Source of the DNA: Hippopus hippopus
Lineage: Eukaryota > Mollusca > Bivalvia > Cardiida > Cardiidae
Direction: 5' to 3'
DNA length: 64,000 bases
NCBI GenBank assembly: GCA_946811185.2
Contig: OX328112.1
Location: 12,735,215-12,799,214, forward strand
The notes under the pieces are model-generated. The model saw nothing but the letters and a program-made list of their open reading frames with translations, ran no database searches and had not been told where the DNA came from. This document shows, piece after piece, positions 1 to 13,400 of this stretch. Positions within the stretch are counted from its first letter, which is position 1, and every line of letters starts with the position of its first letter. Position numbers and translations under genes: made by a program.

Positions 1-167
1 CAATTTCATTGTGGCTCAAATGACGCAATTTTTCTTTGATAGGGTAGAAAACTTTGTGGGAACAGGAGAAAATGCTGGTTGCCAGCATTTTCTCCTTTTC
101 CCACAATGTTTTCAAAAGGCCTCTTCTTCAGGGTCGTTAAAAGGCGTCATTGTGTGGTAAAGGGTTA
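1..167 (+). mobile_element. TTAA-A element, young subfamily, cut by window start
   Basis: Begins inside the left arm; core hairpin near 60-115 and right end GTGTGGTAAAGGGTTAA intact. Nearly identical to copies at 14066, 27866 and 54639. Confidence 0.9.
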
Positions 168-222
168 ATCTGTCATCTGTGAATGCTTTGAATTTGGACC
201 AGTTTACCATTTTGTTGTTCGG

Positions 223-473
223 TTAGCCTTTTAGCACACAATCCAAAGTTTTAATGACCCTGGGAAATTAGATTTTTGAGAACATTGTGGAAAAAGGAGA
301 GAATACTGGTAACCAGCATTTTCTCCTTTTCCCATTATGTTTTTCTCCTTTTCCCACTATGTTTTCTACCCTGTCATAAACAAATTACATCATTTCAGCC
401 ACATTTAAATTGACATCTGCAAATGCAGTGAATCTGGACCTGTCGAAAATTTTGTCCTTTGGTACAGAGTTAA
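223..473 (-). mobile_element. TTAA-A element
   Basis: Left end degraded (TTAGCCTTTTAGCACACAAT), right end GGTACAGAGTTAA. A short internal duplication of the TTTTCTCCTTTTCCCA arm is visible at 322-362. Confidence 0.8.
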
Positions 474-570
474 ACAAAAAACCAAAAGCTTTATTCATGT
501 AGGTCTATTTGACTCATCTGGGGATGAAGGGGGCAAAGTATTTTGAATCTTCACCAAACATTCACAACTT

Positions 571-799
571 TTAACCCTTTACCAAACAATCCCCGGTTTT
601 CACGACCTGAGAAAGAAGCCTTCTGAAAACATTGTGAGAAAAGGAGAAAACGCTGGTTACCAGCATTTTCCCCTTTTCCCATAATGTTTTCTACCCTTCC
701 CAAAACAAATCTCAATTTTTGAGTCACAAATAATTTTGTCGTCTGCAAATGCTTCGAATTTGGACCAGTCTAAAATCATGTTGTTTGGTAAAGAGTTAA
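571..799 (-). mobile_element. TTAA-A element
   Basis: Complete, TTAACCCTTTACCAAAC to GGTAAAGAGTTAA, hairpin core at about 630-692. A truncated further copy follows at 796-905 using the same TTAA. Confidence 0.88.
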
Positions 800-969
800 C
801 AGCCCTGAGAGAAAAAGATTTTGAAAACACTGCAAGAATAGGAGAAAATGGTGGTAACTAGCATTTTCTCCTTTTCCAACAATATTTCCACACCTTCAAG
901 AGGCCCGAGATTTATGTCCACAAGTGTCATACTTTACCACCTAAGCAATTTGGGCTGGCTGCCTTCTTT

Positions 970-1220
970 AGATTGATTGATTGAATTTGCATTTACTGAT
1001 TGTTGCCCCCAGTTGCCCATATGGATGACACCCCCTGAAGGCTGTTAGTATTGTTACGGGGGATAGTGCAGATACAGGACAAAACCCATCCTAAGTTAAG
1101 CCTGGTTCTTTATTGTGCTTGGTGTATAGCACTGTCACACAGGACCTCAGTTTTATGTCTCACCCGAAAGACTATTAAAAATTTGAGATGGCTAGCAGTG
1201 GGAATCGAACCCACACTTGA
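970..1220 (-). mobile_element. SINE family S3, minus orientation
   Basis: Minus strand reads a tRNA-like B box (GGGTTCGATTCCC), then a body ending in a tail of AATC repeats (plus strand GATTGATTGATTG). The A box end is missing. It lies about 50 bp from exon p. Related copies are at 39889, 40160 and 58865. Confidence 0.75.
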
Positions 1221-1269
1221 AAAGACAGAGTCAAAATGTGAAGTATTACATACAGACATGGTTGCTTAC

Positions 1270-1422
1270 CTTTTGTTCTTTACCAGGAGTTTTTCTATAA
1301 AGTGTTTTCCATCATCTGAGACATTATCAAAACTTTCATCATCAAAGTCAAAATCTCCCTGTGTTACATTGGCCAGTGTTTCCGCATCTGTGTCACCCAT
1401 AAAGGGTGACAATCCTGTCAGC
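1270..1422 (-). CDS. MYLK: MYLK-like exon p: kinase C-lobe, last exon in window
   Basis: 153 bp, phase 2 to 2, acceptor TTATTTCAG, donor GTAAGC. Encodes [64 protein letters not shown] is the conserved helix G region. The remaining R-x-x-(A/C)-x-x-x-L-x-HPW segment and regulatory tail lie past position 1. Confidence 0.95.
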
Positions 1423-4400
1423 CTGAAATAAAATGAAGGTTATTTTTTACAAGACTTGAACCTTATTTAGCAACTCCCTGCTTTTAGAGGCTACTGCTTT
1501 GCTTCTACAACCCTTTCCCTTATACCACAGAATCCCAAGTTTTCACCACCCAAAGGAAAAAGGCTTTTGGAAACATAGAGGGAAAAGAAAAACTTACTGG
1601 TAACCATCATTTCCTTCTTTTCCCACAATGTTTTTTGCTATTTCATTGAAATATCCCATCATTTGAGCCAAGATGAACTTGTTATCCGCAAATGTGTCCA
1701 ATTTGGATGCCTTCGAATTTTTGTCATTTGGTAAAGTGTTAAAAGACCACCCTCTGTAAGCAACCACTTTTCTTGCTTTCTTGGATAGTCTCTGAATTCA
1801 GGTAATTTTCATATATTTTCTAAAGAAAAAAGGCACTTACATAAACCCATAAAGCCCTGAGCAAAATTTTTGTTGTTTTTTGCTGATTGCATAGATTCGA
1901 TATTACTCTGCACATCTTGGATTTCTTACAATATTTTAAACCTAGACAAGAACACCAGGTGCCAACGCTCGGCTAACGTTGCTTGATTTTCAGTGAAATT
2001 TTAATTCCTAAAAGGGGCATAACTCTGTTAAAAATATGTTGATGGTTACCTGCCCTTGTTGCAAAGATGCCCTGTTTAATGGATAACAACTTGTGTAAGG
2101 AAATATCGTTAGTAATAACAGACACATTATGTCAAAGTTTTTGCACAACAACCAAGACGCGCCCAGGGCTGACAATACCTTAGGCGTTTTCTTTGAAAAC
2201 AGCTGAGCTAAAAAAGGACCAGATTAATGCTACTTTGATACTTCCTTTACCTAAAAGCCAACAAACTTTCAAATATACACACAAAAGGCCATTTACAATA
2301 CACAAAATATATGAATTCCCATTTACAATACACAACACAATCCAGAAATTCTCACTGACAGCAGATAACATACATTGTAACAACATAATGTAGAACATCT
2401 CACAGAACATAACACAACATAATGTAGAAATTCTCACTTACAGCACATAACAGACAACACCAATGCTCCACATGTCAGTTGTAAAACCAATCTCATCATA
2501 ATTCACCACTTCAGGGGCAATGAACTCTGGTGTGCCAAACAGCACTCTCACATTCTCTCCTGGCTTGTAAAATCTGGAATATATCTTTAAGTTTTAACTG
2601 TTAAGAAACAAATCCATGGTTTAAGTCTTTACCACATGACAGTATTTCACACTGATCAAAATTGAAACAATTTGTAGACAACAACTTAACTGTGGCACAG
2701 ATTATGAAATTTGTCTTTGGACAGGTAGAAAACTTTGTCGGAAAAAAAAAAGAAAATGATGGTAACCAGCATTTTCTTCTTTTCCTACAATGTTTTCAAA
2801 GGTCCTTTTCCCATTAAAGCCCCGGATGGTTTTTGAAAATAATGTGGGAAAAGAAGAAAATGCTGGTAACCAGCATTTTCTCCTTTTCCCACAATGTTTT
2901 CTACCCTAACAATGTTCATGTTCATCATATGCGCCAAATTAAACTTCTTGTCTACAAACACTTTAAATTGGGATGAGTCTAGAATATTATTGGTATAGAT
3001 ATAACTCTAAATAAGTATACTAATGGCAAACTTAGGGGCTTTAAGTAGATCAAGATCAGATTTCACATAACATGCAGTCTGATCCCTGATCCCTTACACT
3101 CTCTTTTATTATATGAAGTAAATGTATACCTTTATGGGGAATAAATGAAATATAACAATATTAAAAAACATGCAAGTAAATCTCTCTTATGTCAACATAA
3201 TTGATACATAACCAAGTACACATACATGTACCGGTAATAGATTGGTTGAGATTATCTTAAAATCATTGATACATAACTAAGTACATATAATTGATTGAAT
3301 GAGTAATGGATTGACTAGCATTCATTTTCATTTTACGAACATTATATGGCAGAAAACTGTATGTAGAATGTAATTGAGAGTGTTTAGTGAGTATTACCAC
3401 TAAAACATAAACACAACTGATCAAATAAAAGGTCAAAGATTAAGGTTACCTGGCCAACCCAAAGTCAATAATTTTGACCTTGTTGCTCTCATTTTTCACA
3501 CAGAGAATATTTTCTGGTTTGAGATCGAGGTGAAGGATGTTTCTGTTATGCATGTAATTCACTGCGTCCAGTATCTGTCGCATAAACTGGATGCAGTCTC
3601 TCTCAGTCAGTTCGAAGTCGTCGTCAAGGACTCTTTCAAATAACTCCCCACCTCCAATCCTGAAAGTTAGGTAGTGAATGAATTAATGTTGTTTTACGGC
3701 ACATTGACAGCTGAACTCATTAAGACAGCATGAAAGGTTATAAAGTGGTAAAAGGGTGACAAATATTAAAGAGTGCCAAATGGGAACTGCTTAACAAAGT
3801 AAACAAGAAAAAATAGATCTACTAATAAAGAAAACAGTTAAACACTTGTAAAATGTTGAAATGATGATGAAAATGATGAGCCCTTGATAAATTCTGGAGC
3901 TATGGTTATAAACTGCAGGCTCATCACTGAATCCATAAAGTGCAGTCCCTTTCAAGACAAACATCACATAACAACAGACTGCAGTCTCATTCAATAGGCA
4001 CATTAATATCATGATTACTATAAATAATAGTCTCCATAACTACAGATATTACTAGAGTCTCTTTGGATAAAAACATGACTAAAACTATAAATTGAAGTCT
4101 CTTTTGATAAAGCTATGAATTAAAAGCTCTTTCAATAAAGACAATACTATGACTATAAATTGCAGTTTCTTTCAATAAAAGCATACATTACAATAAACAC
4201 ATGTATGAATTGGAGTCTCCTTCAATAAAGACATTGCTAAAACAATAAACTAAAGTCTCTTTCAATACTGGCATTTATCAAAACTATAAATTGAAGTCTC
4301 TTTCAATAAAGGCACTACCAAAACTGAAAATTGAAATCCCTTTCAATAAAGGCACTACCAAAACTATACATTAAATGCTTTGTTAAAGACTTTACTTAAG

Positions 4401-7400
4401 TCTCTTTCAATAAAGACATTACTTTAACTATAAATTGAAGTGTCTTTCAATAGGACATTAGAAAAATAAATTAAAAGCTCTTTCAATACAGACATAACTA
4501 TTAATACAAATTGCAATTTCTTTCAATAGAAACTTACATTACTATAATCATCAGTAAATGTATAAATTGCAGTCTCTTCCAATAAAGACATTGCTATACT
4601 TTTAGCTATAAACTATTACTTCTTTCAATAAAGACATTACTGTAACTATAGATTGATGTCTCTTTCAATAAAGATATTACTGTAACTATAACTTGATGTT
4701 TCTTTCAATAAAGACATTACTGTTACTGTAACTATAGATTGATGTCTCTTTCAATAAAGACATTACTGTAACTATAACTTGATGTCTCTTTCAATGAAGA
4801 CATTACTGTAACCATAAACCCATGTTTCTTTCAATAAAGACATTACTGTAACTATAAATTGATGTCTCTTACAATAAAGACATTCCATTTCTACAAAATG
4901 GAGTCTCCCTCAATATGGACATTACTAGAACTACTACTTGAACTGTTTATTAAAGTTTCCTTCACTAAAGGCAGTTTGAAAACCATAAATTGAAGTGTCT
5001 TTCAATAAAGACATTCCACTACTACAAAACAGAGTCTCCCTTAATCAGGACATTACTATTTATTTAACTGTAAATTAAAGTCTCCTTCAAGAAGAAATTA
5101 TCAAAACTATAAATTGAAGTCTCTTTCAGTAGTGATGTATACAAATACATATAGACATTTAGATTTCTAAACACTTACAACTCCATAACGAGAATCATTT
5201 TACGAGGAGCTTCAAATACATCCCACAACATCAAGATTTTTGGATGTTTCAGCTGGTTCATGATTTCTACTTCCAGTTGAATTTTCTTTTTCTCTGATTC
5301 CCGACATTTCAGAATCTTGGCAGCCCAGAGCTGACCAGTTGACTTCTCAATGCATTTGTACACATAGCCAAACTTCCCTCTGCAAATTGTAGATAAGAAA
5401 CATCTTAAGCATTTTCTCTTTTTCTAACAATGTTTTCTGCCCTTGCAAAGATGAAGTATGTCATTTGAGCCACAAGTATTGTGTTGTCTGCAAATTCGTT
5501 TACTTTGCAGATGACAAATAAAATGATACCGGTACTCAGAAGACTGGGTTCGTGTGGGAAAGTGTAGAAAAAATTGTGGGAAAAGGAAATGCTGGTTACC
5601 ATCATTTCCTCCTTTTCAAACAATGTTTTCAAATGCCTACTTCCTAACGGTCATTAGATGTCAGGGTTGTGTAGTAAAAGGTTAACTGTTTACCACATGA
5701 CAAAATTTTGGTCCAAATCAAAAGCTGGTGTAGATGACAAATTAATGCTGCATTTACATAAACCACGATGTACACGATGTCCACGATTTCAAACATTGCA
5801 AAACTTCACAATTCATTGCGTTTTTGAAGTAGCGAAACATATGTACAGCTTTTACATTAGCTACAATGTCCATGATTTGAGAGAAGCGTGGTGAGCGTGC
5901 AGCATCTTCAGACCAAATCGCATTGATCTTGAGGGAATGTGGCGCGGTAGCAATGATCATAAAGATCGTCACATAGTTTTTGACCGTCAAACATTTGGTC
6001 ACGATTACCCCCATTTATTATTAATCTTGTGAGAGTGTAACAGAACGTAGAAATCGCAGTAGAAGGTAGCACAACTTAACATACCTTAACGCGGTGCATC
6101 AGACCTTGATTGCCCATCGTATTTGATCTAGGTGTACTTTGAAACACAATAAGAGGATGGATGACCCATGCCATCAAATTATACCCAAATTGTGCTCAAC
6201 AAGTGACAATCTCAATCAAATCATTGACATAATTCGTAGCATGTTGTAGTAATCATTAGAGATCCTAGAGAGAACTTAAGAGAACGTAATGAAAATCATG
6301 GTATATCTTTACCAGAATTGATTTAGTTTTCGCTGAAGTGCGTAGATTAATATTAAATCGGTCTAATCGTGGCAAAATTTTTGACTGTCAAAAATTCTGT
6401 GAAGATTCTTACAATCATCCGGATAGCACCAAGTTCCCTCAAGATCAACACGATTCAATCCCATAAACCCACATGCTCACCATGCTCGTCTCAAATCGTG
6501 GGCATTGTGGCTTATGTAAACGTAGCACAAACATTGCTGAAATAGTGGGATTTGTTCTGGAGAGGTTATAAAACATTGTTGGAAAAGGAGAAAATGCTGG
6601 TTACCAGCATTTTCACTTTTTCCAACAATGTTTTCAAAAACCATGCGCAAGGTCGATAACAAGGTTCAAGGTTAGTGAACGTTCTTGTTCAAGGTCAAGG
6701 TCAAGGTTGCGTGGTAAAAGGTTAAAGTTGTCTCATGCACTGTATGTTTCTACGTCGGCTCTGTCTGACAAACCCCCCCCCCCTTTAATAAGTTGGAACA
6801 AATAGGTTTTAGTTTTTCAAAATTTGTAACAGCATGCCTTTCAAATGACACCTCTTATCGAATAATTTATAACTTCCTTAATGACTTTAACTCTTTACCA
6901 CACAATCCTGAGTTTTAATGACCCTGAAAAAGAAAGCTTTTGAAAACATTGTGGAAAAAGGAGAAAACAGCAGTTTTCTCCTTTTCCCAAAATGTTTTCT
7001 ACTGAATTCAAGGTGAGTTTCAGCATTTGAGCCACCTTTGATTTGTTGTCTGCAAATGCTTTGAATTTCTGTCATGTGGTAAAGTGTTAACTCTTTACCA
7101 AACCACAAAAATTTAGACCTGTCCAGATTCAAAGCAGTAATTTGTAGACCACAATAAAATGTGAATCAAAAACTGAAATTCGTTTTTTGGAGAGGTACAT
7201 GTACAAAACATTTGCAAAAAAGGAGACAATGCTGTCTTTGCTAAGGTCGTTCAAGCTTGGGATTGTGTAGTATCGAGTTAAACATAGCATGTACTTAACA
7301 CTATATCACAGAGCATGTGTTTTCATGTCCGTGCACAAAACATGCAATCTGATCTACACTGTCCACTTTGCTGAGAAATTCTAGACAAAAGCAACATTGA

Positions 7401-10400
7401 AATTACAATTACTGGGGTTTTATTTCATGACTGAAAAAGTTTGTTTGGTTTATTTTGCACTCTAAGGATCAAGTATAGTACTACACAATACTACAGGCTG
7501 ACTTAACTCTTTACCACATGACAGAAATGTAGACTTGTCCAAACTGAAAGCATTCACAGATGACAATTTAAATGTGGCTCAACTGATAGAATTTGTCTTT
7601 CATAGGATAGAAAATGTTGTGAGAAAAGGAGAAAATGCTGGTTACCAGCATTTTTTCCTTTTCTCACAATGTTTTCAAAAGCGTTCTTCCCCAGGGTTGT
7701 CAAAAGTTGGGATTGTGTGGTAAAGGGTTAAGGCAAACCACAAACTAGTACAAAGATGACACAAAGATAAATAATTGCAGGAAAAGGAAATGTCTCGGGG
7801 AGTGATGAGGAACAAGAACACATGCGGGTGCCAATGCTCAGTTGCAAGCAGTTGCTTTTCAAAGAAAAATCTAAGTCTAAAAAACACTTCATGCGGGTGC
7901 CAACACTCAGTTGCAAGTACTTGATTTTCAAAGAAAAATCTAAGTTTAAAAAACACCTCATGCGAGTGCCAACGCTCAGCTGCAAGTACTTGATTTTCAA
8001 AGAAAAATCTAAGTCTAAAAAACACCTCATGTGGGTGCCAACACTCAGCTGCTAGTACTTGCTTTTCAAAGAAAAATCTAGTTTAAAAAACACCTCATGT
8101 GGATGCCAACGCTCAGCTGCTAGTACTTGCTTTTCAAAGAAAAATCTAAGTCTAAAAAACACCTCATGTGGGTGCCAACACTCGGCTGCTAGTACTTGCT
8201 TTTCAAAGAAAAATCTAAGTCTAAAAAACACCTCATGTGGGTGCCAACGCTCAGCTGCAAGTACTTGATTTTCAAAGAAAAATCTAAGTCTAAAAAACAC
8301 CTCATGTGGGTGCCAACACTCAGATGCTAGTACTTGCTTTTCAAAGAAAAATCTAAGTCTAAAAAACACCTCATGTGGGTGCCAACACTCGGCTGCTAGT
8401 ACTTGCTTTTCAAAGAAAAATCTAAGTCTAAAAAACACCTCATGTGGGTGCCAACGCTCAGCTGCAAGTACTTGCTTTTCAAAGAAAAATCTAAGTCTAA
8501 AAAACACCTCATGTGGGTGCCAACACTCAGCTGCTAGTACTTGCTTTTCAAAGAAAAATCTAAGTCTAAAAAACACCTCATGTGGGTGCCAACACTCGGC
8601 TGCTAGTACTTGCTTTTCAAAGAAAAATCTAAGTCTAAAAAACACCTCATGTGGGTGCCAACACTCAGCTGCTAGTACTTGCTTTTCAAAGAAAAATCTA
8701 AGTCTAAAAAACACCTCATGTGGGTGCCAATGCTCAGCTGCAAGTAGTTGCTTTTCAAAGAAAAATCTAAGTCTAAAAAACACCTCATGCGGGTGCCAAC
8801 ACTCAGCTGCAAGTACTTGCTTTTAAAAGAAAAATCTAGTTTAAAAAACACCTCATGCGGATGCCAATGCTCAGCTGCAAGTACTTGATTTTCAATGAAA
8901 ATTTACATCCAAGAAGGGACATAACTGTGTGAAAAATACTTTGATGGCTACCTGCTCCTGTTGTATGAGTTCCCCTTTTGATAGTTAAAAACCTTGTCCA
9001 AGTTTGAAGTAAATATTTTCAATAATAACATAGGTATTACAAAATGTCAAAGTTTTCGCATGACGACAACACCAGGGCTATGACGGCATTTCGTCATTTT
9101 CTTCAAAGACACCCAAGCTAAAAACATCAGAAAAACAGTCTTTTCAATCTTGTTTTGGCCAGAACACCTAACAAAGTAGCCAATAGTGTAGATCCAAGAT
9201 CAGACTGCACATTCTGTGCATTCTGATCTTGATCTACACTGTCTGCAAAAAAAAAAATTTAAAAACGACTTACTTCCCAATTTCTTCCTTACACTCATAA
9301 AACTGTTCAAAGTTACGTCCACTTTGTACTGTAACTTCTCGATGTTCAAATGGTATTTCATCTGAAAAAGACAAAATTTTGTGTTAAACATTTATAATTT
9401 ATGACAAATTTTCAATGATAACTCCTTTTGTTGTCAATTTTAATGTCCAAGCAGACGAAAACTTCAGAAACTTCTCAGTACAACTTTACAGTTGCCATAC
9501 CAAAAAAGAAAGGTTAGAATTATAAAGCCGTGGAAAACAGCAGCAATCAAAGGTACACTGCAAACAAGCTTCAACCTTTTACTACATGACCTTGACTTTT
9601 AATGACCCCAAAGAATTTTTGAAAACATTGTGGAAAAAAGGAGAAAATGCTGGTAACCAGCATTCTCTCCTTTGTCCACAATGTTTTTCCTACCAGTCTA
9701 TAGACAGTCATTCTTGAGTCATGTTTATTTTGTAGCCTGCAAATGCTTCAATTCGGACAAGTCTAAAATTTTTTTGCGTGGTCAAAAGTTAAGAATCATT
9801 GCCAATCAATGCATTTACTTCTCTACTTGTCTAAATAGATACATCTAGACAGAGCTTGTGAAAGCCGGGAAAATATTTCATCTGAATAACAACACTCCTG
9901 CCCCCACCCCCTCCTTCCCCTTTGTAAAAAAAACCCAGTGTAGACAAGAATGTAACACAAGAATAACACAAATCAAATTCAGAAGCATTCGAATTTCAAA
10001 TGAAGAAAAAAAATTCTTTAGTTTCAATGTCTGTTTGAACCACAAATTTGAAAACGATCTCCATGGGGAAATTAAAGCACCAAATAAACCTACATGTATC
10101 AGACATTTTCATCCGAGAAATACAACCCAAAATATTGTAACATGATAGTTGCTTTAGTATACAGCCTTTCAGCAAAGTGGACAGTGTATATCAAAGATTA
10201 GGCTGCACGTTTTGTGCAGCCTGATCTTGATCTACACTGGCCGTACAGGCAACTCACTATAGTTGTGAAAGGTACCTTAAGAGTTAAGAAGTATGTTAGT
10301 ATGGAGGAACACTGTTTTAATTTGTTTTAATTTAATGATTTGAAATATGATTTCTAATCAAACTACTGTTAGTAGGTAGATTACATTATCTGCAAGAGCT

Positions 10401-13400
10401 TCTAACAGATTACCAGAGCAGACAACTTTGAAAACATTGTAACATATGGATAAATCAATACAAATCATCTGACGGCAACAACTTTTAAGTACAAATTGCC
10501 CATTAGGATCAAATTATCCTGTTGCCACAATGTCCTTGCAGACAATAAATATAATTAAAAAAAAAAATTGAATGGCAAAGACACATTGCCTATTATGATC
10601 AAATTATCCTTTTGCCACAATGTTTTCAAGGGTGAGCTGATGCAAGGCAAAAGGTCTTGTCTGGGGGACGTGTTACAAGTATGAGTACTAACAAACTGAA
10701 GCGTATGGAAATTAATATTAAAATAACTTGAGAAAAAAAAATAAACCAACCATCTAAAAGGTCCAGATCCATGTTAGCAATAAAATCCAAGTAAGAAAAC
10801 AAAAGATCACATGCAATATGAAGTCTTCCCAAGAAAGGTCACAAAAAATTGAAGTCCACTTCTCGTAAAATTTCACACAAAAATAGTACCCTGTTCAGTA
10901 CACCAGTAACTTCAACTTAACAGGCAGGTAATTTATCACAGTTTAACACTTTACAAAAAATCAAAATTTTAAACCTGTTCCGAATGCAAGCATTTGCAAA
11001 CAACAAAATAAAAAAATTATGATAAAAAGAAAAATGAAATTTGTTTTTGCAAAAGTAGAAAACATTGAGGGGAAAAAGGAGAAAATGCTGGTTTACCAGC
11101 ATTTTCTCCTTTTTCCCTCAATGTTTTCAAAAGCCCCCTTCTTTGCAGTCTCTAAAACTCCAGACATTTTGTTAAAGGTTAAAAGCTTGACAAAAAAAAA
11201 ATTAATGTTGAGTAACAAAAGAAACTGCCTATTCATTTATAAATTATTAGTGCAATACAAGAACAGCAAATCATGTCAGGACAAAACGAAGGACAAAAAG
11301 AATAGATACAATGTATGACAAGCCTAAAAAACATGCCAATACCCTCAACTCTCAACCCTTTACCACACAATCCCAAGTTTCAATGACCCTGTAAAAAGAG
11401 GGCCTTTATTGTGGAAAAGGAGAAAATGCTTGTGACCAGCATTTTCTCCTTTTCCCACAATATTTTCTATTCTATAGTAGAAAAAATCCATTATTTGAGC
11501 CACCTTTGATTTATCATCTGCAAATGCTTTCAATTTGGACTTTTAACAACCCTGAGAAAGAAACCTTTGGAACACAAGGTGGGTAAAGGAGAAAATGCTG
11601 GTAACCAGCATCTTCTCCTATTCCCACAATGTTTTCTACCCTTCCCAAAACAGATTTTAATTTTTTCAAGTCATATTTATTTGTTGTCTGCAAATGGTTT
11701 CAAATCGGACAAGTCTAAAATTTTGTTATTTGGTAAAGACTAATAGTGCCTATCACAACAATAATCCCATTTTTGTCTAGTGCAGATCTAGATGGGACTG
11801 CACAAAACATGTAGTCTGATCTTAGAACAAGACTGTCTGCTTTGATAAGACATTGTGCACAAGAGCAATCTTCAAACTGCAATGACACGGGTGTTATTTC
11901 TGGACTGAAAATTTGGGTTTATTTGGCAATCTAAGGGTTAACTCTTTCCATACGACAAACTTATTGAACTGTGCAAATCAAAGCACTTGCAGATGCCAAA
12001 TTAAACGTAACTCAAATACTGGGATTTGTCTATGAAAGAGAGAGTAGAAAACCATTTGGGGGAAGGAGAAAATGCTGGTTACCAGCATTTTCTCCTTTTC
12101 CAAAATTGTTTTCCATAGCCCTCTCTGTCAGGGTCGATAAAACTCAAGATTGTGTGGTAGAGGGTTAAAAAACCACTACAACATGCAAACTGAAGATTCA
12201 ACATTCCTTTGTTAAGTGTCCCATCTGATTCATCCTTATAATGGCCTGAAAAAGTTTAAAGTATGTTTACATTGATTGGTTGTATGGTGTTTAACACCAT
12301 TTTCAACATTTTTTAGTTATATCATAGCAGACCATGCTTTCCTGGAGTTTCTTTTAACCAGTATTCCACACAATATTCTTTCAAAGCTATTGGCTGCTTT
12401 CTGAAAAAACCATGGTAGAAACAATGGTCAGCATTCTCAAGTCCTGTTCAATGATTAATATCAACCCTCGAAAAGAAAGTGGCTGGGCCAGGCATTAAAC
12501 CAGCGACTCCATGTTCTCAAGTCCTGTATGCTACCAACTAAGCTACCGGGACTCGGCAGTACTGTTACAAAAAGGGTAAATCCAAGATCAGATTGCACTG
12601 CACATCACAATTTATAGTCTGATCTGTGGTCTTACCTGTCCAATACCGAGTGAAGAAATGACTGAAAACATCAAAGTTTCATTAATTTTGGAGGTCCTAG
12701 GTTTGATCCATTGCATTTTTTGTAATATTTGTGCTCTCCCGAAATCCAAGCTCCTTGTGACAATTCAGGAATATTTGGATGATTACAAGCTTGGATTTAA
12801 ATATAGCTTTAGAAAGATCCCAGCAAAACAAAAAAAACAAGTTTAGGATAAGTCACTTCTCCATTTATCACCCTACCCTCCTTTTCCATTTGCCACCCTA
12901 TCTTCTTCCATGGGCCTAAGATTAACACTTTACCAAACAATCCCGAGATAAAATGACTCTGAGTAAGAAAGTTTTTGTAAAACAATGCAGGAAGAGAAGA
13001 AAATGCTGGTAACTAGCATTTTCTATTTTTCCCCCACAATATTTTCTACTCTTTCAAAGACAAATCCCTCCTTTTATGCCACCTTTTAATTATTCTGCTA
13101 ATGCTTTCAATTTGAACAAGTTTAAAGTTTTTATTGTTTGGTAAAGAGTTAAATTGTAACATCCTCAAATGAATTTGCAGAAGACTGTAAAAATACCTAC
13201 ATAAATGAGGGATAATCTGACAGAATTAAATTTTGTTTCTTTGAAGCAATTTTCCTTTTATCACGATATTCTCATGAAGTGTTATGATGCAAGCTGCAAA
13301 ATGTCATCTATAGGAGATAACAACTTTTAAGTTTTAATAAAGTGATGCAGTTTTTCGACTTGTCCAAATGGAAACCATCTGCAGTTGACAAATTCATTGT

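Noticed and set aside
1..1269. Further kinase exon at the low-coordinate edge
   Set aside because: The stretch is filled with TTAA-A copies and a SINE; no HPW-type C-lobe or calmodulin-binding frame found.
7822..8055. 77-codon plus-strand frame in the same array
   Set aside because: Same cause; shadow of the satellite.
8052..8783. 243-codon minus-strand open frame with repeated [11 protein letters not shown]
   Set aside because: It is the 69-bp satellite read in frame; 69 is divisible by 3, other frames are open too, and no splice or start context exists.
7815..8890. CRISPR-like regular repeat array
   Set aside because: Contiguous 69-bp units with no spacers, in a eukaryotic intron.
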